Shown one piece after another: positions 55,047 to 64,000 of a stretch of 64,000 nt of DNA. The stretch's first letter is position 1; each line of letters starts with the position of its first letter. The DNA is from DATCHW01 sp963806045 (lineage in GTDB: Bacteria > Bacteroidota > Ignavibacteria > Tepidaquicellales > Tepidaquicellaceae), in assembly GCA_963806045.1 (NCBI GenBank), contig CAWDWP010000020.1:62001-126000 (forward strand), written 5' to 3'. A program made the position numbers and the translations under genes. The notes under the pieces are model-generated. The model saw only the letters and a program-made list of their open reading frames with translations, was not told the DNA's origin and searched no databases.

Positions 55047-56426
55047 CTATTTAAGTAAAATCATATTCTTACTTTCATTATAATCTCCGGCTTTTAAAGT
55101 ATAGAAATATATTCCTGATGGTAAATTGCTTCCGTCAAATGTTACTTCATAAGTTCCGGGTTGTAATGGTGCATTTACAAGTGTGACGATTTCTTTGCCA
55201 AGTGCATCGTAGATTATTAGAGTGACAACCCCCTGACTCCCACCTCCCAGGAGGCTCTCCGACTTTTCTAGGGGGAATTTTACATTTGATGTCTCACTTT
55301 TCACGTTTGACGGTATTTCAAATTTTATCTTTGTTGACGGATTGAATGGATTGGGATAATTTTGTTCAAGAGAAAAATCTTTAATTACTTCGCCCTGATT
55401 ATTTATCCCGACGGAACCGCCTGTTGTTGTTTTTATTATCACACCATTATTCCCGACAGCATATCCTGTATTTATATCCGTAAATGTGATTGATTTTAAA
55501 TCTACTGTAACTCCTGAATTCTGAGGGTACCAAAAAACCCCGCCATCATTTGATTTCCTGATTAAACCTTCCGTCCCGCACATCCAGCCTTTTTCGGCTC
55601 CCATTAAAAGTACAGAATAAATAACCGATACAGATTGATAAGTCGCCTGATGCCAGCCAAGTCCGCTGTCGGTAGTCCTGTCAACGTATGTATAAGTTGG
55701 ATTTCCTCCATTATAATAACCGACTGCAACCCCGGTATTCTGGTCTAAAAAATGCATTGCAAAAAAATAAGCATCATCCCAATGGACCTGCATTTCCCAA
55801 AAATACCCGCCAGTGGTTGTCCTTTGAAGTTCACCGTTATTACTACCGCAAAAATTATAAAAAACACTTCTCCATCCTGTCAGAGCATTCAGGAAATATA
55901 CAGATAGAACTCCCATTATGTGATTCTCTTTGCTCCAGCTTAATCCGCCATTAGTAGTTCGCATATCAAATCCGGAATTAATTACTGAATTTCTTTTCTT
56001 TCCTCCGATATACCCTTTATCAGCATTTACAAAAAATGAACATTGAGGTTCATTATAATAATCATATCCGGCGAATTGCTTGCTCCAGTCAGTCCCTGCG
56101 TTTGTGGTATGATAGATATAAACCGAATCATTTCCCCATCCTGATGCCCAGCCGTTTGAGTAATCAAGGAAATAAATAGTTTTGAAGTTAACATTTTGGT
56201 TGGGAGAAACAGAAATCCAGTTAATTCCTGCATTTGTAGTTTTTAGAATTACGCCATTGTCTCCTGCGGCATATCCAAAATTCCCGGTTCCTGTTGCAGG
56301 AAAGAAAACAATGTTAAGATTTGTTGTCACACCGCTATTAACCTGAACCCATCCGGATTGAGCATATAAATAATGACCAATGAAAAACGAATAACAGACT
56401 GAAATTATAAAAATAATCTTTTTCAT
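55047..56426 (-). CDS. T9SS-secreted beta-propeller protein with YCF48-like repeats
   Basis: The 459-residue protein has a signal peptide (about 1-22). Repeats such as GYAAGDNGVILKTTNAGINW, GWASGWGNDSVYIYHTTNAGTDW and GYAVGNNGVIIKTTTGG form a YCF48/BNR-like propeller to about residue 335. The type IX sorting domain begins LEQNYPNPFNPSTKIKFEIP and ends GIYFYTLKAGDYNESKNMILLK. Within it, residues about 371-400 are an extra segment (SNVKSETSNVKFPLEKSESL...) encoded by a genomic repeat (55225-55316). The product is exported through T9SS and probably attached to the surface or released. Single gene. Confidence 0.88.
   Translation of the reverse strand: MKKIIFIISVCYSFFIGHYLYAQSGWVQVNSGVTTNLNIVFFPATGTGNFGYAAGDNGVILKTTNAGINWISVSPNQNVNFKTIYFLDYSNGWASGWGNDSVYIYHTTNAGTDWSKQFAGYDYYNEPQCSFFVNADKGYIGGKKRNSVINSGFDMRTTNGGLSWSKENHIMGVLSVYFLNALTGWRSVFYNFCGSNNGELQRTTTGGYFWEMQVHWDDAYFFAMHFLDQNTGVAVGYYNGGNPTYTYVDRTTDSGLGWHQATYQSVSVIYSVLLMGAEKGWMCGTEGLIRKSNDGGVFWYPQNSGVTVDLKSITFTDINTGYAVGNNGVIIKTTTGGSVGINNQGEVIKDFSLEQNYPNPFNPSTKIKFEIPSNVKSETSNVKFPLEKSESLLGGGSQGVVTLIIYDALGKEIVTLVNAPLQPGTYEVTFDGSNLPSGIYFYTLKAGDYNESKNMILLK
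55225..55316 (-). repeat. C-run/G-run palindrome captured inside a coding sequence
   Basis: 55225-55276 reads CAACCCCC, a CACCTCCCAGGAGG centre, then CTTTTCTAGGGGG, the reverse complement of the intergenic copy at 26994-27046 including its CCTCC-GGAGG centre. 55277-55316 is the TTTGATGTCTCACTTTTCACGTTTGACG tract, which also follows the 27.0 kb copy. Inside this gene it is open in frame and adds about 25-30 residues to the sorting domain. Confidence 0.8.
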
Positions 56427-57025
56427 AAGTGAAAAAAATAAATTTATTAAAAATAATTTCTAATCAATTGGCAATCATACCCTCATATTGATTTTACTCA
56501 TCTACCTTAATACATATCCCATATATAGGAAAAGTATCAATTATCTCTTGTAAAAACAATAAGATTAAAAAAACATCAATCATATATCGTCGATAATGAT
56601 TCTGTGGTATTCCCCTAATAATGAGGATATGTATAAAAAATAAATAAAAAAACATAAGAAAAATCACAGGTTAATTAAAACGTAAATCGTTAAACGTAAA
56701 AAGTAAGAGGAATCACTGATTAATAAGATTCAAATGCATTATGAAGCTGGAAAAAGGTTAACGAGGAAGGAGCGTGTCCCAAGCAAGAGCTTGAGGAATG
56801 TCAGAGTTAAATCCCGACAAGCCGGGACAGGAAGTGAAACGAAAAAAGCAAGAAAAGGCAATTTGCGTTCCCAAGTCCCGATAAATACGGAATCTTCGAC
56901 AGGAGTTTAAGAACGAGTGGAAAATTTATGTTTCCTGGCAAGCGTGTGTTTAAATTTTTGATTTTTTTAAGTTTATCTTTGTTATTAAATTATAGGGGTT
57001 AGTTTAATCCAAATGTTATTAATAT
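56427..57025. other. 599-bp gene-free region with degenerate repeats
   Basis: The left part is AT-rich and featureless. From about 56680 come a TAAAACGTAAATCGTTAAACG tract, an AATCACTGATTAATAAG tract and a G/A-rich block (56760-56930) with gcgttcccaagtcccg...agaacgag, related to the hairpin repeats at 2488 and 44997. No open frame with coding character is seen. The TamA-like promoter should lie at the right end. Confidence 0.6.
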
Positions 57026-58978
57026 ATGGTAAAAAGACATACAATTGAAAATCCTGCGGCGTTATTATTAATAACTCTTTCATTTCTTTTGATTTTTGTT
57101 TTCACCGGCAATGCTTATTCGCAGAACTTTAAAATCGATGAAGTGAATTTTATACATAAGGATAAGCAAACAATAGAGGATTCAGAACTTGAAGATGCTG
57201 TCAGTGTAACTAAATCAAAATATTATTACGCTGATGCCTTATTTAGTGATGTCAACTCTCTAAGAAATTTTTATTTTGATAACGGTTACTTTGAGGCAAA
57301 GGTGGATAAAGATGTAAGTTTTAATGTACCCGACAGCACTGTTACAATAAATTTCATTATTACAAGTAATCATCACTACAGAATCGGGGCGATTAAACGG
57401 ACGGGACTTGAAAATGTGCTTGACAGCCTTCGTAAAATCATAGATACAATGAAGACTATTCAGGTAAATAATTTTTATAAAAAAGTTGATATGATTTCTT
57501 ATTCTACCGGGATTCTTGATTTCCTTCAAAACAGTGGATATATGTCAGCGGCATTAACAACAGATACTAGCTATATCCTGAAAAAGCAGGACACATCAGT
57601 ATTTCTGACCATCAGGTTTGCACATGCCGATACACTTTATAAATTCGGGAAAACTGAAATTGTTATTGACAGCAATGTTTATGATGTATCTGCGGATTAT
57701 CTGAGGAAAGGAGTTACATACCAGGAAGGAGAAATTTACAGTAAAAAGAAAAGACTGGATACAGATAAAAATATTTCACAGATGCCGATTATAAGAAATG
57801 CAAGAATCAGGACGGTGTCATTTGATGGAACTTCCGTAAATCTACAAATTCTGTGCCGGCTTAGTAAAAAGCGTGAACTAACTCCATATATTGAAGGTAC
57901 AAATATTAATAATCACTTTTATGTTGGCGGCGGTTTGCAATATACGGATAAATATCTATGGGGTGGAGGCAGAATATTTACTTCTGAAATTCACGCGCTA
58001 TATAGTTCACTTAAAGTTAACCTTATTGAATTCGTGAACCAGTTTACTCAACCTTACTTTGTTAATAATAAGTCTTCGCTAAATGATAAATTATCTCTCG
58101 GCTATTACAATTTCGATGGTTATTCTGACTATTATCTTGGGAATATATTATCTTTCAGATATTATATAGCTGACAACACATTCTATAATAAAGCGACTAT
58201 AGACTTAAACGAAGAGCTTTTAAGGATAAAATATAATGTGGGTAGTTTGCAAACTATAAATTTATTTAACTCTTTTTTAAGTGTATCATTTATCCATGAT
58301 AATACTAACAATGCCATTGCTCCCTCACGCGGTTTTTATCATTCAATTACAGCAGGTGAAGGCGGAATATTACCTCAGTGGATATTAAATTCCTTTCAGA
58401 ACAATTTTTCTTATTCGAAATTTATAAAGCTATCCACATCAAACAGGTTTTATTTAAACCTTTCCCCCACTGAAGGAGAAAATGTAATTGCTTCGAAATT
58501 TATAGTTGCCGATAATTTCACGTGGGGAAGCGGAGGACCGAAAGTCGTCCCGATACAGCCTATGTACAGGTACTTCAGCGGAGGTACAAACAGCCTGAGA
58601 GGATGGTATTCAAATTCTAATGGTTTCGTAAATGAGAAAAAATTCGGAGGAAATTTCTGGCTGGATGGAAGTTTTGAATTCCGCAAAAAACTTTTTCCCG
58701 GTTCTTCCTCATTTACAAAAAATATAGGAGCCGTGGTATTTGCGGATTATGGGAACGTCTGGGAAACTCATAAAAATTTCAGACTCGACCAGATTGCAGT
58801 TGCTATCGGGTTCGGGGTAAGATATAATATATTTATCGGTCCTATAAGAATGGATATCGGTTTTAAATTGTATGACCCGCTTGATGTTAACGGGAAAAAA
58901 TGGCTGTTGCAAAATAACTTCAAAACTATTTTTGTAAATAAATTAGCTGTAAACTTTGGGATAGGTGAAGCATTTTAA
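57026..58978 (+). CDS. TamA/BamA-like Omp85 outer-membrane assembly protein
   Basis: The 650-residue protein has a signal peptide (about 10-33), POTRA-type repeats to about 290 (FKIDEVNFIHKDKQTIEDSELEDAV, YRIGAIKRTG, KFGKTEIVIDSNVYDVSADYLRKGVTYQEGEIYSKKK) and a 16-strand barrel. The conserved Omp85 strand FSGGTNSLRGWYSN and the end VNFGIGEAF are visible. Only two to three POTRA domains and the adjacent TamB-like gene favour a TamA-type role in inserting outer-membrane proteins or lipid transport. Convergent with the TamB-like gene, overlapping its stop by 4 bp. Confidence 0.9.
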   Translation: MVKRHTIENPAALLLITLSFLLIFVFTGNAYSQNFKIDEVNFIHKDKQTIEDSELEDAVSVTKSKYYYADALFSDVNSLRNFYFDNGYFEAKVDKDVSFNVPDSTVTINFIITSNHHYRIGAIKRTGLENVLDSLRKIIDTMKTIQVNNFYKKVDMISYSTGILDFLQNSGYMSAALTTDTSYILKKQDTSVFLTIRFAHADTLYKFGKTEIVIDSNVYDVSADYLRKGVTYQEGEIYSKKKRLDTDKNISQMPIIRNARIRTVSFDGTSVNLQILCRLSKKRELTPYIEGTNINNHFYVGGGLQYTDKYLWGGGRIFTSEIHALYSSLKVNLIEFVNQFTQPYFVNNKSSLNDKLSLGYYNFDGYSDYYLGNILSFRYYIADNTFYNKATIDLNEELLRIKYNVGSLQTINLFNSFLSVSFIHDNTNNAIAPSRGFYHSITAGEGGILPQWILNSFQNNFSYSKFIKLSTSNRFYLNLSPTEGENVIASKFIVADNFTWGSGGPKVVPIQPMYRYFSGGTNSLRGWYSNSNGFVNEKKFGGNFWLDGSFEFRKKLFPGSSSFTKNIGAVVFADYGNVWETHKNFRLDQIAVAIGFGVRYNIFIGPIRMDIGFKLYDPLDVNGKKWLLQNNFKTIFVNKLAVNFGIGEAF

Positions 58979-61900
58979 AATTTAAATTTATATATAATCT
59001 TCGCACCGGTACTGTAATAGACGTTCGAATTTGAAATTACATTTCTGCTGAGCTGCTCTCTTGAAATCTGTAATAATACTTTTTCGGGTAAATTCAGAGT
59101 CACCAGGTTTTCCAGTGGATATTCCACATTGAACTCGAGATAAGTTGTTTTATCTATAACTCTGCTGCCTACTGTAACATCTGTATTGAATAAATCTGAT
59201 GTGACGCTCACGTTAGTATTTTGTATACCGCCTTCTGTATAATTCAATTCTGCATCTTTTATCATTGGAAGCATACTTCTGAGAAGCTGACCGAAAAATG
59301 AAGTAACATATAATGACCCGACTGTAGAACCAATTCCCGAAGCTATTGACTGACTTTCCGAAGCACTGAGTTCGTTTTTATATTTTCCGAATAATAAAAA
59401 CGTAATTGCATCTGAGGTGGCATCATTGCCCTGCATTTCTGTTCCATTTTCATACAGCCTTAAAGTGATTTCCGGAGCGGACGGACTTCCGGTCACTGTC
59501 AGAACTACCTGTATGGGGCTGCTGGTAACTGAACCAAACTGCTCTGTAGACTTTGTGTTTTCGTACACAGCCCTTATATCAAGCTCCGGCTTATCAAGTG
59601 GTCCGCGAAAAATTATTCTGCTGGCTTTTACCTTAAAGTTTCTGTAAAATCTGTAATATGAATTGCCGACAATATCTACCTCACCGCGGGCCCTGAGCCT
59701 TCCGCTATCAGACCTGATGCGAAGGTCTGCTGAAACTTCACCGAACAGCCTGTCCCGTGTAAGATTTTTAAAGTCTACTGAGAGATTTAAATTTTTAATC
59801 GTTTTTACGTTTAAGTCGAGCGACAAAATCTTCATAAAAGAAAAGCTTTTAGTTGTATCAAAAAGAATATATCTGTCTCTCATAAAAGGATTAAGTCTTT
59901 CGTATTCTTTCAGAGATAATCTCTTTCTGGTTGTATCAGAAGTAATAGCAGAATCATTTGCTGATAAATAAACAATATTTTTATCATCTATTTGATAGCC
60001 ATTTCCACTCGTTGGCAGTGACATAATTGTTGCTTCTTTAACTAAAAACTGCCCTTTAACATTTAGCTTATGCGTATTTCCGGTGATTGTAACGGGCGGA
60101 TTACCTATACCTCCAAGGAGATAACCTGAGATACCAAATTTATTATCTTTACTGCTTTTATCAAGCAATACCATATCTCCGGAAGTTGTGAGGTTAATAT
60201 TATTCAGATTGTAGCCTTTGAAATCGATATTACCTGTGAGGTCTATGTGCCGGGTATCATCATCAGGATTATACAGACGGATGTAATCTACTAAGAGTTT
60301 CGAATTTTCTGTGCTGATTTTAAATACAAAATTATAATTCATACCGGTAAAATCCCAAAAATATTTCCCCTGAACCATGGATAGGTTGCCTTTTAAATCC
60401 GGGTCCTGAAATGATCCGGTTGCGTTAAGATTTCCGTTAATGACTCCCTGAAAGTCTCCCATACGGGGAATTAGTTTGGAAAAATATTGCATTTGAAAAT
60501 TATTTGCAGTTAAATGAGCTTCTGCTGGTTTACCGGAGATAGCTGCCATAGTATCTTTTTGTGCAGTGAAAGTTTCAATCGGGATATTACCTGTTAATTT
60601 CAGATTACCATTATTCTCGTTATTTGTTAATAAAATATCCATCGAGAGAATCCGCTCTTGATATTTTAAATTAGCAACAATGGTCCCTACACTAACGGTA
60701 TCATACTTTAGCAGATTTGTCTTTGCATCTGCGTTTACAATTACATCCTCCGGTGTTCCCTGAAGGTTAACAGAAATGTTCTGTAACTCACCTTGCACAG
60801 GATACGCATTTTTTTCTCCGTTTTCAGTCGTATCAAACGGTCTTAGCATTCCATAAATTTCTCCAATATTCAGGTTATCTCCCTTTATATTTATGTTGCT
60901 TGACCCTGTCAGACGAATATACTCCATCAACATTTAAAACCATTTTACCTGATTTCAAGCCAAGCTGATTAATGTTTACTTCCTGTTGCGGGATATAGCT
61001 TATATTCCATCTATTATAATTCTCTAAATTGTAATTATTATATTTCAGATATAAACTATCAACGTTCAATGTTATGTCATGACCTTTTAAATTAATTTCA
61101 CTTGTCAACCGGGCGTATTTCACAGAATCCATTTTTCCGCTAACTTTAAGATTAGCAATTGCTTCTGAAAGGCTGAGAATTGCTTTTAATGAGTCAAGTT
61201 TATTCGGACCGAACAATATTTTATCGGCATTCACATCCATATTTATATTAAGAGAAGATAAAGGATGTTTCATTATTTAACTTCATATAATCGTTTGTTA
61301 ATGCGATGTTACTTTTGAAATTGTTTAATACTATCGCGGTATCCTGATATCTAAAGTTTTTGATATACATTACAGACTTTGAATTAAATCCTTCCGGTGT
61401 ATTCGACAGACTGCCATTCAAATCACCATTGATGATAATTCCAAATGGTGTAGATAACTTTCTTAATTCTGCGGAATCCTTCGTAACAAATTCATAATTA
61501 AAATTTACATTTCCCGTGTGATTGTAACCGGATAAATCAGCATAGCTAATACTTGAGTCGGGATTTAATTTTTTTTCAACAATATTGCTTACAGTTGAAA
61601 TATTATATAATACAACATCTATGAGCGAAGATAAGCTGAATTTTCCGTTCGCATTAACTTCCATCGCATTATTGGATATCAGAACAGAACTGCTATCCGC
61701 ACCCGAATTAAGTTTTGCCTTTATTTTCGTTTTTGGTATATCATATGTGGGAATAAAATGAATTTCCAATATCAATATTAAATCTTCCTGCAAGATTATT
61801 CATATTACTTCCTCTGCCATTAATATCAAAAGCTGCATTGAGATTGCTTTTCTCGTTTTTCTTTCCCGGCAGACGGGATAAATCAAAATTATTCACTGAG

Positions 61901-63490
61901 CCTTTGACCGAATAAACAGGGTTTTTCATATTTGCGATATTTATCTTACCTGCGACGACAGCATTTCCTGCTGAAGATTTTGCCTTAATGTTCAAACTGA
62001 TATTATTTCTATTAATATTTACGTTGCCTGATGAACTTGAAATATTATATCCGACTGCACTGGAACGTCCTAATGAATATTTTACCTTTGTTGACATTGT
62101 ACTGGGACTGAATCCGGAACCTTCAAAGTTTGCAACAAGATTTATATTACTTCTTAATTTATTATCATTCAAAATTGAAGCTAAATTCAGGTTATTTGTG
62201 ATTACATCCCCGCTGTAAAACTTATCTTCAATATTCAGGTGAACCTGTCCCTGAATGTCTCCGCCGGCTGAACGGATATTGAAGTTACTGTAAAAGTCAT
62301 TTATACCTCCTTTATAACTAATATCTGCGAGAACAATACCGAGTCGTCTATAATCAGGAATAGATTTAATTTTAAGTATTGTTTTAATATCTGCAGGGTC
62401 GATTTTATTTGAAGTCGTTACATTAAAATACAGACTATCAGTATTACTGAGATTCTGAACATTCCCTTTCAGATTGATAATAGAATTTGGTAAAGTTAAT
62501 ATAAGGTTGTTTATATTCAGATTTTTGTACACCCCGCTTGCATCAAGAGACAGCGATACCACACTATCCAGCATATCTACTGAAGGAATAAAATATCTTA
62601 AATCAGCAAAATTAAATTTTTTAACATCCAGAACTAAAGATACATTTTTATCTCCTAAATTACTGAAAGCATTGCTGTCCAGAGGATTAAGGGCATTGAC
62701 AGATATCTTGCTCAACTTTATATCAGACCTGTCTGTAAGCAATTCAAGATTTGAGATTTCGGTTAATGTATCTTTGATGTCTATATTTGCATCAAAGGCA
62801 AGCTTTTTTAAAGTGAAATCGGTATTAGAGTTGAAAGATAAATTCCTCAAATTAATTTTCTTGAATTTCTTTGAATATTCTCCGGTCATATCGAGCTGAA
62901 AATCGGAAATATTAAGCTGGTCAAAGTTTAATTCATTCTGCTTTTCCCATTGTAATGCCCACAACGGTTTGGAAGGAATATCCCCAAGAATTTTAATTTT
63001 GCCATTTTCAATTTTGAAACTGTTTACAAAGATATCCCAGTTGAACGGTGAAGGATGTTGTATCAACAGACGGCGTAAATAAATTGGTAAAGTTCCAGAC
63101 TAATGAATCTTCCCCGCTTTTAATTTTAGTGAGGTTTATCTCCGGAGAATTCAGCACAACATAATCAAGGCTGATTCTTTGTTTTAATAATCCCCAAATA
63201 TCATACTTAAGGTCAAGATATTTAAAACTTACAAGCGTATCTTTTTTAACAATCAGGGATACATTATTAGCCCTTAAACCTTTGAATATATTTCCATTAA
63301 TGGATTCTACGGTGATAGTATTTTCTTTTGTGATCCAACTTTCTGAATTGTTTAATTTATTTAATGTAAAATTTAATGCCCACTTGTTAAATGTTTCTGT
63401 CTGTATAAAGAAATATAATGCGATGATGAGAACAACAATAACTCCAATAAACCAAATAAAATATTTTAATATCTTTCTGAAGATTTTCAT
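58975..63490 (-). CDS. TamB-like translocation/assembly module protein (four frameshifts)
   Basis: The product is about 1500 residues. An N-terminal membrane anchor (IWFIGVIVVLIIALYFFI, about 13-30) is followed by a very long beta-helix of repeated strands (LDFKNLTRD, ISGKPAEAHLTANNFQM and so on), then the DUF490 domain with SIASGIGSTVGSLYVTSFFGQLL and EYPLENLVTLNLPEKVLLQISREQLS, ending YKFKF, the expected C-terminal Phe. Breaks lie at about 63050, 61770, 61260 and 60900. All pieces are collinear, so one-base errors are likely. TamB-like proteins bridge inner and outer membranes and move phospholipids. It faces the TamA-like gene. Confidence 0.9.
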
Positions 63491-63764
63491 AATTGGAAAT
63501 AATATCTAATATTCAGTAAATATTTTAATTGTTTTTGTAAAATTAAATTGCAAAATATTCTCCATCAGAATTACACATAATGATATAATATATACATTCT
63601 TATCAATTAAGATATATAAATGCAGATAATTAAGTAATAGTGCAGTAGGTTGAATAAGGAACTAATCCGAATGGATTAGTCCGGAATAAAATATCAGGAA
63701 ATTCTGAAACTTCGGATTTATTTATGTGCTACATAATGATATACAAATTAATCAAAGTTTATTA
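63491..63764. other. 274-bp AT-rich gene-free stretch
   Basis: Between the start of the TamB-like gene and the stop of the next minus-strand gene. AT-rich with no hairpin, repeat family or open frame that I can support. Confidence 0.5.
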
Positions 63765-64000
63765 TCACTTTATCAAAAGCATCTTTTTTGTATCAACAAA
63801 ATCACCTGCCTTTAGTGTATAAAAATACATTCCACTTGATAACTTACCCGCTGACCAATTTACCGCGTATGTTCCCGGGTTTAATTGTTCGTTTACTATT
63901 GTTTCTATTTCTCTACCGAGCGCATCATAAATAACAAGATTTGTAAATGAGTTTTTAGTCAAAGCAAATTTTATTTTCGTCGTCGGATTAAACGGGTTCG
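63765..64000 (-). CDS. T9SS sorting-domain protein, C-terminal end (cut by window)
   Basis: The frame is open to the right edge and reads PFNPTTKIKFALTKNSFTN, then LVIYDALGREIETIVNEQLNPGTYAVNW and SGMYFYTLKAGDFVDTKKMLLIK. This is the complete type A sorting domain of a secreted protein whose body lies outside the window. It is a useful internal control for the repeat-interrupted copy at 55.2 kb: here IKF and the IYDALG strand are only about ten residues apart. Confidence 0.93.
   Translation of the reverse strand, partial: NPFNPTTKIKFALTKNSFTNLVIYDALGREIETIVNEQLNPGTYAVNWSAGKLSSGMYFYTLKAGDFVDTKKMLLIK

Overview
The window is AT-rich chromosomal DNA from a Gram-negative bacterium. The best guess is a member of the Ignavibacteria/Chlorobi side of the Bacteroidota. 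This is an inference from two type IX secretion sorting domains with the NPFNPST/NPFNPTT signature (55047-56426 and the right edge), Bacteroidota-style TAnnTTTG promoter boxes, a TPP-riboswitch-controlled TonB receptor, a TamA/TamB-like pair, and SusD-free, gene-poor intergenic DNA full of small interspersed repeats. No phage, IS transposase, CRISPR array or rRNA was found. One tRNA (Val-GAC) is present.

Layout. 1-2.6 kb: the tail of a WYL regulator, a decayed DUF1016-like remnant carrying strong palindromes, and a TPR protein. 2.6-10.4 kb: isocitrate dehydrogenase, a NUDIX hydrolase, then the co-directional cluster rho - rng - nuoG - alpha/beta hydrolase. 10.4-17.7 kb: single genes for peroxide defence, transport, guanine deamination, chromate transport, a cupredoxin lipoprotein and an M15 peptidase. 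18.0-22.5 kb: a four-gene run of two M16 proteases (one catalytic, one lacking the metal motif) followed by two metal-transport membrane proteins. 22.5-31 kb: secreted or envelope proteins, YjbQ, TlpA, PAP2, a class V aminotransferase, an ICMT-like methyltransferase and a DUF4143 ATPase. 32.2-37.1 kb: an amino-acid breakdown cluster of urocanate hydratase, a radical-SAM activase and a glycyl radical enzyme that looks like trans-4-hydroxyproline dehydratase. 37.2-45 kb: small unknown genes, aminopeptidase P, an SDR, murB, then a TPP riboswitch with terminator driving a thiamin-type TonB receptor. 45.1-52.2 kb (minus strand): the translation operon thrS-infC-rpmI-rplT-pheS, followed by a cyclophilin lipoprotein, a FabH-like synthase and a second cyclophilin. 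53.4-64 kb: tRNA-Val, a 124-bp tandem repeat, DoxX, a T9SS-secreted beta-propeller, and a TamA-like Omp85 protein convergent with a TamB-like giant.

Two facts shape any reading of this window. First, about 20 single-base frameshifts break otherwise intact, often essential genes (thrS, pheS, nuoG, hutU, tamB and others). They look like uncorrected assembly indels rather than biology, so these genes are annotated here as one locus each. Second, the intergenic DNA is built from a handful of recurring short repeat families. One of them, a C-run/G-run palindrome, has been captured in frame inside the sorting domain of the T9SS protein at 55.2 kb. The strongest leads are that captured repeat, the riboswitch architecture at 42.4 kb, a three-way-junction-like element at 37.93-38.05 kb, the NAD-type cofactor signature of the isocitrate dehydrogenase, and the HypD-type glycyl radical locus.
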